A DNA stretch of 64,000 nt, taken from contig NZ_JBHTBQ010000014.1 of NCBI RefSeq assembly GCF_042664895.1, positions 248,001 through 312,000 on the forward strand, in the 5' to 3' direction. Under the pieces are notes generated by a model. The model was given only the letters and a program-made list of their open reading frames with translations. It was not told where the DNA came from and ran no database searches. Below are positions 1 through 7,867 of this stretch, piece after piece (position 1 is the first letter of the stretch; every line of letters begins with the position of its first letter). The position numbers were made by a program, and so were the translations under genes. Source of the stretch: Iodobacter arcticus (GTDB taxonomy: Bacteria > Pseudomonadota > Gammaproteobacteria > Burkholderiales > Chitinibacteraceae).

Positions 1-2
1 GA

Positions 3-1383
3 CGAATCGCTAACCCTGACGCTTGGACGACAAACAAACTGCACTTAGACTTATTGGCTGCCCCCTCGCTTGATGGTGAGGAAGATAAAGATGGACTTTA
101 CTATAAATTCGCATTTAAGGATGCGACTCCACAACCTAATTCTGAGAATTTTTGGTTTCGCGTAGCACAAATAATGGATTTTGATGAGCGTCAAAAGTTC
201 GATGTTTTTCTTAGAACAAAAAGATGAAGAATTAGATAATTACGGGATTTCTCGCGGCGAGAGGAAAGTATTTTCACGAAATTTAGAACGACTCTATCGG
301 GCTATTCACGACGAAAAAGTAATCGCCTATTACATAGAAACAGACCAAGATTATGATCGAGTTCTTGATATTTTTATTCGAGCTAACGACGGAGGAACAA
401 AACTTACAAAGTCTGATTTATTGCTGTCAATGATCACCTCTAAATGGGGAGGGATGAATGCTCGAGAAGAAATATTTGGCTTTGTGGATTATATAAATAA
501 TGGGCTTTCTCGTAGTAATAGTTTTGATAAAGATTTTATAATGAAATCATGTCTTGTTCTTGCTGATCTTCCTGTGGCTTACAAGGTTCAAAATTTTACT
601 AATGAAAATTTGGAGCTTATTAAAAAAAAATGGCCTGAAATTAAAAAAGCGATAAAAAAAGGTGTTGATTTAATTAACTCTTATGGTATTGATGAACAGA
701 ATCTGAGTAGTGTAAATGCGGTTATTCCAATTATTTATTTTCTTTATAAAAACCCCTCTGTTGATCTGCTAGGCTCAACGCCATTTGAGGTAAGAAATTC
801 AGGGTATATTCATCGTTGGCTTTTCATGGCACTTCTCAAGGGTGCATTTGGTAGGGCTGCAGATGGGTTGCTCAAAAATATTCGCTCAAATATTAAAGAG
901 TCTGGGGCTGATTTCCCACTTAAAGAAATAAACCAGACAATTCTTTCTTCTGGCCTTCACACAACGTTTGATGATGATTACATTGATGACCATGTTCTGA
1001 GTTTAAATTACGGCAGTAAGCGTGTATTTTTAGCGTTGTCTTTGCTCTATGATGATGCAAGATGGGGAATAACTCCACATCATCAGGATCATATATTTGC
1101 CACTAATTTATTCAAATCCGGAAAGTTAAAGGCACAAGATACTTTATATGGGGAAGAGAAAAAAAATAACTTGGTCAATCTTTGCCTTTTGCCCGCATCT
1201 GAAAATACAAGTAAAAAAGATATGCCCTTTAGCTTTTGGCTTGAATCACGTGACCAAAGTTTCTTAAAGCGCCACTTAATACCAGAAGACAAATCTCTTT
1301 GGGCATTTGATAGGGTTTCAGATTTTTTAGATGCGCGAGAAGAGTTAATTCGTTTACGCCTCAAATCTTTATTTCATCCCTAA
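3..1383 (+). pseudogene. Frameshifted DUF262/DUF1524 (GmrSD-like) protein, 5' end outside window
   Basis: The gene enters from the left edge in the frame starting at base 3, reads through FWFRVAQIMDFDERQKF, and stops at 225-227. The same protein continues one frame over (DEELDNYGISRGERKVF) to the stop at 1381-1383. The switch lies at the five-A run 218-222, where removing one A joins the two parts. The downstream part has the DUF262 motif IRANDGGTKLTKSDLL and a C-terminal DUF1524 HNH-like region: HHQDHIF near 1078-1098, then NLCLLPASENTSKKD. Proteins with this layout are modification-dependent (type IV) restriction enzymes or related defence nucleases. The region is much more AT-rich than the rest of the window, which suggests horizontal acquisition. 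A sequencing error in the A run is the main alternative to a real pseudogene. Family call is firm; activity is unknown. Confidence 0.75.
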
Positions 1384-2090
1384 ATTTGAGAAATAAAGGC
1401 CGTAAGTCGTAATGAATTTGTAGGGCGTAATAAGTCAGGGGCTTTTTCCAGACGCATTACGCCGTATGGAATTTTATGCGGCCATTGATTCTGTTTTCGA
1501 TCGCTGGTGCAATGCGCTTCGCTTATTGACACCCTACAACACCATCTACTTTGTGGTCTTTTCTGGGACGCATTGGGCAGATAAAACATGCCTAAGCTAC
1601 TTGCTAATCCTATGGTTTTTTATTAGCAAACAGCGGAAAAACACTATAACCACGCTCTCCGCATAGGGCTTTTTAAAGTCCCCTTGAAGCACGCCGAAGC
1701 GAGGAATAAGCGGGTCGGGGTTTCGGAAAAGGGGTAGCGAGGCAGCGAGCGAGCAGCCTTTTTCGCCGAGCCGATTATCCGCAGTGAGGGGCTTTCGTGC
1801 TGGTCGGGGCGGCCTTCTTTGGCTTCGTTTCTTGGCCGTTCAAGAAAGGAAGGCCCCCGCGGTGGCTACCGCTCCAAAATCAACGTGCCGAAGGCACTAA
1901 AAAGGTCTTTTTGACTTTGCTTAGCACGGCTTTACCCACCCCACAAAACCATACACCCGATGCCCTGGCTTTCCCTTCGTGAAACTCCTGTTCTCCGCGT
2001 CCTCCATACTTCAGGCTCAGGTTTTTTTACTTCGCTGAATCCTTGCGTTAAGGTGTCGCCATTGTTGAATCATGTATAGAAGCACTCCCA
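1384..2090. other. Long non-coding stretch with repeat elements
   Basis: About 700 bases without a convincing gene. The first part (about 1420-1538) is bounded by 'tagggcg' and, inverted, 'ccctac', the style of the GTAGGGCG-type repeats seen elsewhere in the window. The second part (1622-1925) is one copy of a dispersed repeat described separately. Short open frames here have no recognisable protein features and run through repeat sequence. Confidence 0.6.
1622..1925 (+). repeat. Dispersed 300-bp intergenic repeat, copy 1
   Basis: The stretch from 'attagcaaacagcgg' to 'gactttgcttagc' is repeated at 53373-53661 in the same orientation. The last 100 bases (from 'tcgtttcttggccg' on, including 'gaaggcccccgcggtgg' and 'caacgtgccgaaggcac') are nearly identical between the copies; the central part has diverged, with different sequences around 1715-1780. 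No transposase or clear terminal inverted repeat is visible. Function unknown. Confidence 0.8.
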
Positions 2091-3134
2091 ATGATAAATA
2101 CTCCCCATTACTGCGAACTGAATGCCCAGCACCGCGCTGCGGCGGCTGCCCATGTGCACGATATTGTGAGCGTGGCGATTGGCCACGGTGCCGATGAAGC
2201 GGCTTTGATTGTTTACGATGTTGAATGCCCTTTGGCGCAGGTGTTGGCGGATAGTTACCGGCTGGCTTTGCCTAGTGCAGAAGCGATTGAAATCAGCAGC
2301 GTTGATAATGATGCGGTGATGGCGGCTTTTCATGCTCAGCCTGCGGGGGCTTTGGTGGTGTTGATTCAGTCGACGCATTTTCGCCTTGATGCCTATCGTT
2401 TGCGGGTGCAGTTGTTTAATCAAGAGTTAAAAGTGATCGAGCATGTGCATCTGGCGCGCATGGTGGCGGATGAAGCGCCTTTGTATATCGAATCGCTGGC
2501 TTACGATGCCGCCTATTATCGCGGCACGGGCACGGCCTTGCAGGCGCGGATTAATGTGGCTCCGCACGCGCGTATCAGCAGCGGCGTGGGCCATGAGCTG
2601 ATCTACGCGGGGCCACTTGAGGGCGCTAAGTTGAATGTTGGCGATTACCGCCAAATGAAGCATATTGGTGGGCAGTTTCCGATTGGCGAAGTGTTTACCG
2701 AGGCGCGTGATTTAACGCAGCTAAGTGGCCGCGCCGATATTTTTGTGTTTGGGGATACTAGCTTTCATTGCAATTTTCCTGCCCTGCCGATTACTTTGAT
2801 TGTTGAGCAAGGCTGCGTGGTTGGGGTGGAAAACAGCACGCCGTATTTTGATGAAGTGCTGGCCAAAATCCGCGCCGTTGAAGGCGAAGTATGGGTGCGT
2901 GAATTGGGCTTGGGCCTCAATCGTGCATTTAGCCAAGACCGAACCGTAAGCGATATCGGTACTTTTGAGCGGCAATGCGGCATTCATCTATCCCTTGGCG
3001 CTAAGCATGGCAGCTACAACAAGCCGCAATTTAAACGCAAAGACACACGTTTTCATATCGATGTCTTTGTCGCGGCAACGGGTGTGTATTTAGGCGATGA
3101 AAATGTCTATATCGATGGGCAATGGCGGGTGTGA
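2091..3134 (+). CDS. M29-like aminopeptidase-family metalloenzyme
   Basis: A 347-residue protein resembling the thermophilic aminopeptidase (M29, AmpT/AmpS) superfamily, which also includes the 2,5-dihydroxypyridine dioxygenase NicX. The expected metal and catalytic positions can be matched: FPIGEVF (Glu200), ELGLGLN (Glu271), GIHLSLG (His299), Tyr309, and FHID (His322, Asp324). The N-terminal 160 residues are less conserved than in classical M29 peptidases, so the substrate may not be a peptide. It stands alone, preceded by repeat-rich DNA and followed by its own terminator. The ATG at 2091 is the first in frame; its ribosome binding site is weak. The superfamily call is fairly sure; peptidase versus dioxygenase-like activity cannot be decided here. 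Confidence 0.6.
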   Translation: MINTPHYCELNAQHRAAAAAHVHDIVSVAIGHGADEAALIVYDVECPLAQVLADSYRLALPSAEAIEISSVDNDAVMAAFHAQPAGALVVLIQSTHFRLDAYRLRVQLFNQELKVIEHVHLARMVADEAPLYIESLAYDAAYYRGTGTALQARINVAPHARISSGVGHELIYAGPLEGAKLNVGDYRQMKHIGGQFPIGEVFTEARDLTQLSGRADIFVFGDTSFHCNFPALPITLIVEQGCVVGVENSTPYFDEVLAKIRAVEGEVWVRELGLGLNRAFSQDRTVSDIGTFERQCGIHLSLGAKHGSYNKPQFKRKDTRFHIDVFVAATGVYLGDENVYIDGQWRV

Positions 3135-3216
3135 TAGGGGGTTGCAAGGGCATGTATTCGAAATGCAAGGGGCAGCAGATCGAGCTTCCCTGACACAATA
3201 CGTAATGCGTATACTC

Positions 3217-3240
3217 AAAGGGGCTTAGCCCCTTTTTTTT
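3217..3240 (+). terminator. Rho-independent terminator after the M29-like gene
   Basis: The hairpin aaggggc-tta-gcccctt is followed directly by a run of eight T. It lies about 85 bases after the stop codon of the gene at 2091-3134. Confidence 0.85.
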
Positions 3241-3390
3241 GGCCCAATATTGATGGGATAGGCGAATATGCTCAAGTCATTTACTTCATAAACTACGCGA
3301 GTCTAGCAACATGCTGATTGAAGAACGTATTACGACTTTTTAAAAATGCAGGATGTTATACAAAAACACTTATTTACTTATTCCATGGTT

Positions 3391-3420
3391 AAAAAAAAGC
3401 CCCAAGCATAAGCTCGGGGC
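3391..3420 (-). terminator. Rho-independent terminator of acs
   Basis: On the minus strand: gccccgagc-ttat-gcttggggc followed by eight T. It sits 40 bases past the acs stop codon. Confidence 0.85.
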
Positions 3421-3458
3421 CTCAAAAGCTGCCGTGAAGCAGTATTTTCTATCTCTTA

Positions 3459-5429
3459 TTACAGTGCGCTGTGGCGCAGTTGTTCTAGAATCGCCGGGTT
3501 TTCTAGGGTGGAAATATCCTGAGTGATTTCTTCACCCTTGGCGATATTTCTGAGCAAGCGGCGCATGATTTTGCCGGAGCGAGTTTTAGGCAGATTGTCG
3601 CCAAAGCGGATCTCGTCTGGCTGAGCAATTTTGCCGATCTCATGCGCTACCCATTCGCGTAGCTGCTTGGCAATCAACTTGCCTTCTTCGCCTTCAGGGC
3701 GATCGCCTTTGAGTACCACAAAGGCCACCACTGATTCGCCCTTGATTTCGTGCGGTCTGCCTACCACGGCGGCTTCTGCGACTAGTGGATTGGCGGCCAA
3801 AGCCGATTCAATTTCCATGGTGCCAAGGCGGTGGCCGGATACATTTAGCACATCGTCGATGCGGCCCATAATCCAGATATAGCCGTGCTCGTCGTAATGA
3901 GCCGAATCGCCAGCAAGATAGTACTTGCCGTTGAATTCATCCGGGAAATAGGTGCTTTTAAAGCGCGCGGCATCGTTATAAATGGTGCGAACCAAGGATG
4001 GGAAGGGGCGAGTAATCACTAGCGATCCCCCCTTGCCCGGCTCGATTGGCGCACCAGATTCATCCACAATGGCAGTCATAATGCCTGGTAGCGGCAGGGT
4101 GCAAGAGCCCGGTTTTGTGGCAACTGCGCCTGGCAATGGAGCGACCATATTCGAGCCAGTTTCGGTCTGCCACCATGTGTCTACAATCGGGCAACGGCCG
4201 CCGCCAATCACTTCGTGATACCACATCCACGCATCAGGATTAATCGGCTCACCCACTGTGCCCAAGAGGCGCAGGCTGGATAAATCGTATTGCTTAGGCA
4301 GATCGCCACCAAGCTTAATCAAGGACCTAATCGCGGTCGGCGCGGTGTAAAAGGTGGTGACTTGATGTTTTTCAATCATCGCCCAGAAGCGGCCAGCGTC
4401 TGGATAGGTGGGCACGCCTTCAAAGATAACTTGTGTTGCACCGATGCCCAGCGGGCCGTAAGCAATATAGCTGTGGCCGGTAATCCAGCCGACATCGGCG
4501 GTGCACCAGTACACATCGTCTTCTTTGTAATCGAACACCCATTTCATCGATACTTGCGTGCCAAGGAAGTAGCCCGCGCTGGAGTGCTGGATGCCCTTAG
4601 GCTTGCCTGTGGAGCCGGAGGTATATAGCACGAACAAAGGATCTTCGGCATTCATCCATTCTGGCTCGCAAATATCAGGCAAGCCTTTTACCAACTGATG
4701 CCACCAAACATTATTGCTCTCGCTCCAGTGATCTGGCTTGGTGCCGGTGCGCTGGAATACGATGACTTTTTCGACGGATTCGCAGTTGCCAATGCCCAGC
4801 GCTTCGTCTGTCATGGCTTTTAAAGGTGTGGCCTTGCCGCCGCGTACCGATTCATTGGCGGTAATCACAATCTTGGCGGTAGCGTCTTGGATGCGATCAC
4901 GCAGCGCGCCCGCAGAGAAACCACCGAATACCACCGAGTGAATTGCGCCAATACGAGCGCAGGCCTGCATGGCGATCACGGCTTCTACCGTGTGTGGCAT
5001 ATAAATCACCACGCGATCGCCCTTGACCACGCCAAGGCTCTTTAAGCCGTTGGCGAACTGGCAAACGCGGTGATACAGCTCGCGGTAAGTGACGCGAGAG
5101 ACTGAGCCATCGTCTGCTTCAAAAATAATCGCTACTTTATTCGCTTTGCTTTCAAGGTGACGGTCGAGGCAGTTGTAAGACACATTCATTTCACCGTCTT
5201 CAAACCACTTGAAAAACGGCGCATTCGATTCGTCCAATACCTTGGTAAAAGGCTTGCGCCAGCTGACTAACTCGCGCGCTAGATCGCCCCAAAAGCCTTG
5301 ATAATCGCTATTGGCCTTCTCACAAAGGGTGTGATACCCCTCCATGCCGGATACATTGGCCTTGGTGCGGAAATCGTCGGAAGGTGGAAACAGACGGGTT
5401 TCCTTAAGTACGGAATCAATGCTGCTCAT
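3459..5429 (-). CDS. acs: Acetyl-CoA synthetase
   Basis: AMP-forming acetate:CoA ligase, 656 residues, full length for the family. It activates acetate through acetyl-adenylate to acetyl-CoA in the cytoplasm. The P-loop-like adenylate motif YTSGSTGKPKG is at 269-279, and the C-terminal PKTRSGKIMRR carries the catalytic, acetylatable lysine at 620. A good AAGGAAG ribosome binding site precedes the ATG. The gene is monocistronic with its own terminator. It belongs functionally with the actP/DUF485 acetate uptake pair about 5 kb to the right, although the two are not in one operon. Confidence 0.97.
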   Translation of the reverse strand: MSSIDSVLKETRLFPPSDDFRTKANVSGMEGYHTLCEKANSDYQGFWGDLARELVSWRKPFTKVLDESNAPFFKWFEDGEMNVSYNCLDRHLESKANKVAIIFEADDGSVSRVTYRELYHRVCQFANGLKSLGVVKGDRVVIYMPHTVEAVIAMQACARIGAIHSVVFGGFSAGALRDRIQDATAKIVITANESVRGGKATPLKAMTDEALGIGNCESVEKVIVFQRTGTKPDHWSESNNVWWHQLVKGLPDICEPEWMNAEDPLFVLYTSGSTGKPKGIQHSSAGYFLGTQVSMKWVFDYKEDDVYWCTADVGWITGHSYIAYGPLGIGATQVIFEGVPTYPDAGRFWAMIEKHQVTTFYTAPTAIRSLIKLGGDLPKQYDLSSLRLLGTVGEPINPDAWMWYHEVIGGGRCPIVDTWWQTETGSNMVAPLPGAVATKPGSCTLPLPGIMTAIVDESGAPIEPGKGGSLVITRPFPSLVRTIYNDAARFKSTYFPDEFNGKYYLAGDSAHYDEHGYIWIMGRIDDVLNVSGHRLGTMEIESALAANPLVAEAAVVGRPHEIKGESVVAFVVLKGDRPEGEEGKLIAKQLREWVAHEIGKIAQPDEIRFGDNLPKTRSGKIMRRLLRNIAKGEEITQDISTLENPAILEQLRHSAL

Positions 5430-5640
5430 TTAGGCTTCCTTCTTGCAGAGATAGTCAGATAAATCGGATTAAACCCAGAGTATCAGCGGGGGCTGCCGCA
5501 AGGCTAATCGTGTTTTTTGATGGGGTGAATCAGAAAGACTGATGTGAGGGTTTTTACGTAGATGGCTGCTTTTCGTAGCAGCGGCTTTAGCCGCGAAAGC
5601 CTTGTTAACAGCTATTCGCGGCTAGAGTCACTGGTGTTTA

Positions 5641-6705
5641 CTAATCTGCCCGCTCTGCAATTAGGCTATAGCTGAGCGGCAAGCGGGCCTCGTTTTGCTC
5701 TAATGCGGCATAAGTTACTGATATCTCATTGGGATATTCTGCAAAGTGGCGCAATTGCAAACCCTGCTGCAAGCAGCCGCCAATAATATCGGAGAGGGTG
5801 TGGGGAAACCAATAAGAAGGCGCACTGCCTGTCCCTTGGGTATCAATATATTCAGGCAGCATTTCATCAATAAAAGGCTCTTTGCGGAAATAAGAGCTAT
5901 CCATCGCATGCGGCGGAATAGGGTTAAACATATCTAGGCTCTGTTGACGTTTGTTTCACAGCTGCGTTTGGCCCAGTTTTGGGGCTGAACAAGGCAAAAA
6001 TTGCGACATGGTGCGAGTACCATTAGCGATTTTTAACGCAGTGCAGCCCCAAAAATGGGCCAAACCCGAAGGGCTGAGCCGGAAAACGGCCATTCACTGC
6101 GTTATGTTCCTTGGTAATAACCAGTTATTGCCTTCGTCACATGCCTTGTGACTGGCCGTTTTCCGGCTCAGCGCAGGTGCGAAACAAACGTCAACAGAAC
6201 CTGGAATAGGGTGCTGCTCATAAATAAATAACTGCCCATTCGGCTTTAGCCATGAGTGAATCAATGCCAATAAGCGTGGCAAATTAGGCATCCACCCTAA
6301 TACACCAACGGTGATATAAACCAGATCGAAAGAGCGCTGGCAGTGGTTTTTAAGATCAAAAATATCGCTGCAAATAAATTCAATATCAAGCTCTGCATGC
6401 CGGGCCAGTACTCTGGCTTGTTCAATAAACGAGTCGGAAATATCCACACCCACGCAGCGGCTAGCATCTGCGCGTTTTACACTGCATAGCTCCTGGCCGC
6501 TATTGCAGCCAATTTGCAGCACATCTTTACCATTAAGCGGAAACCGGGCAAACAGCTCTTTTTCTACCGCATCAAAGCTTGAGAACTCTGGGTTTTTAAT
6601 TGCAGATAATAGTTGATCCAACCCTTCTTTCTTATTGATTTCGGCAGTTAAATTCCACATGCTGCGGTTGATTTCTGTGTAGTCAATTTTAGTATTCATT
6701 AGCAA
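5641..6705 (-). pseudogene. SAM-dependent methyltransferase gene split by a MITE
   Basis: Class I methyltransferase in two pieces. The N-terminal part (from ATG 6705 to about 6205) has the SAM-binding motif VLQIGCNSGQE, the acidic VGVDIS and CSDIFDL, and ends at YEQHPI. The C-terminal part (5933 to 5641) begins LDMFNPIPPHAMDSSYF, the usual continuation of the YExHPxxDMF block in this family. Between them lies a 263-bp palindromic element flanked by a CTAG/CTGG duplication. Removing the element and one 4-base copy restores HPILDMFNP in frame. As it stands, the reading frame runs into the element and gives a 203-residue chimera ending at 6094. The broken protein lacks the last third of the fold and is probably inactive. 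Its substrate is unknown. Confidence 0.85.
5938..6200. mobile_element. MITE-like palindromic insertion, 263 bp
   Basis: The ends are near-perfect inverted repeats: gctctgttgacgtttgtttc at 5938-5957 and its complement, with one mismatch, at 6181-6200. Target-site copies are ctag (5934-5937) and ctgg (6201-6204), consistent with a 4-bp CTAG duplication with one later change. Inside are two more inverted pairs: 5967-5987 with 6044-6064 (20 of 21 matching) and 6074-6092 with 6153-6171 (19 of 19). There is no transposase gene, so it would need an enzyme supplied in trans, possibly from an IS5-type element (inference from the YTAR-like target). Confidence 0.85.
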
Positions 6706-6823
6706 TACTCTTATTATTTAGCGTGTCAGTGTGTCAAAGATTAAAGCCTACTCTTTACAGCTAAGTGAAAACGCTGACTATTAATATATAAAAATGGCTA
6801 AAGCATGGGTGCGCTCATCGATT

Positions 6824-7429
6824 TTAAACCAATATATTTAGTTCACCTTGTAATAAAAATAAGGCTGTGATTGCCATCATCACTGCCATTGTGCCATTAA
6901 ATAATTTTAATCGAGCAGGCACTAATAAATGTTGCCTTAATGCATCACCCAGCCATGCCCAGATGCAAATACAGGGTAGATTAATTAATGCACAAAGGGC
7001 GGCTAAGCTGATTACGGCGATGATATTATTTTGGCCAGCAGGCAAAAATAGAATAACGGTATTGAGCACCATCACCCATGCCTTAGGATTTACCCATTGA
7101 AAAAGCGCAGCAGCTAAAAAGCTCATGGGCTTGGCAGCTTCTTTGCCTTCGGGTGATGCGGCTTTCCATATTTTCCACGATAGCCATAATAAATAAGCAC
7201 AGCCAATCACTCCTAAAATTGGGCGAGCTGTATTAATGCTGGCCATCACCCACGCTAATAAAATACCGACAATAAAAACTTGAATACCGTGGCCAATGCT
7301 AATGCCCAATAAATGCGGAATGCTGCGGCGAAAGCCAAAATTGCCACCAGAAGCCGCCAGCATGAGGTTATTAGGGCCAGGGGTGACGGACATCAGCGAG
7401 ACATAGCTTAAAAGGGCAGGGCTGAACAT
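6824..7429 (-). CDS. LysE/RhtB-family amino-acid exporter
   Basis: Inner-membrane exporter of 201 residues, the normal length. The N-terminus shows the family signature SVTPGPNNLML followed by GFRRSIPHLLGISIGHG; about six hydrophobic segments follow, including a WVNPKAW segment near residue 110. Members export lysine, homoserine, threonine or similar amino acids and metabolites; the substrate here is not predictable. It stands alone, 118 bases upstream (on the + map) of the split methyltransferase start. Confidence 0.88.
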   Translation of the reverse strand: MFSPALLSYVSLMSVTPGPNNLMLAASGGNFGFRRSIPHLLGISIGHGIQVFIVGILLAWVMASINTARPILGVIGCAYLLWLSWKIWKAASPEGKEAAKPMSFLAAALFQWVNPKAWVMVLNTVILFLPAGQNNIIAVISLAALCALINLPCICIWAWLGDALRQHLLVPARLKLFNGTMAVMMAITALFLLQGELNILV

Positions 7430-7560
7430 GGTATTGACTCGCTTGGGGATAAGTCAGCTTATCTTAAAAGCAAAATAGGCATGGTTACAGTGTCATTTTC
7501 TGTAAATAGCGAGGGTTACAGTTGGCTAGTTGGTTACGAGCTGTTGATTTTCCTTTGGAC

Positions 7561-7858
7561 GTATTTGACGCGAAGTACTAACACCTCGGGTGGTGGAAAT
7601 TCATGCGGCGCAATGCCGTAGGCGATTGCGCTCTACGAATGGATGAGGTGTTAATTTGCCGTAGGGCGTATTCGACGCGCAGCGGCAATACGCCAAGATG
7701 GTGGAGAATTCATGCGGCGCAATGCCAGAGGCGATTGCGCCCTACGAATGAATGAGGTGTTAATTTGCTGTAGGGGGTATGCGAAGCGAAGCGGCAATAC
7801 GCCAAAATGGTGGAAACTCATGCGGCGCAATAGTGATTACGCCGCATGAATGAGGCAT
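7561..7858. repeat. Tandem repeat, about 2.8 units of 107-109 bp
   Basis: Units start at 7561 (gtatttgacgcgaag), 7668 (gtattcgacgcgcag) and 7777 (gtatgcgaagcgaag). Each continues with 'tggtgga..ttcatgcggcgcaat', 'gcgattgcgcyctacgaatg' and 'gaggtgttaatttg'. The third unit is truncated and altered at its end. Each unit is itself partly palindromic (gtagggcg...cgccctac style). The array fills the gap between the LysE gene and the esterase gene; the remaining bases 7430-7560 show nothing further. Confidence 0.85.
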
Positions 7859-7867
7859 AACTACCGT

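Noticed and set aside
218..222. Programmed frameshift in the DUF262 gene
   Set aside because: A plain five-A run without a stimulatory structure or a known family precedent; mutation or sequencing error is simpler.
1797..1982. Open frame of 61 codons in the non-coding stretch
   Set aside because: It reads through the dispersed repeat, has no ribosome binding site, and the frame is not kept in the second copy.
5951..6151. 66-codon frame inside the 263-bp element
   Set aside because: Entirely within palindromic sequence; no transposase motif.
7561..7858. Possible CRISPR array
   Set aside because: Units are contiguous 107-109 bp repeats without unique spacers and no cas genes are near.
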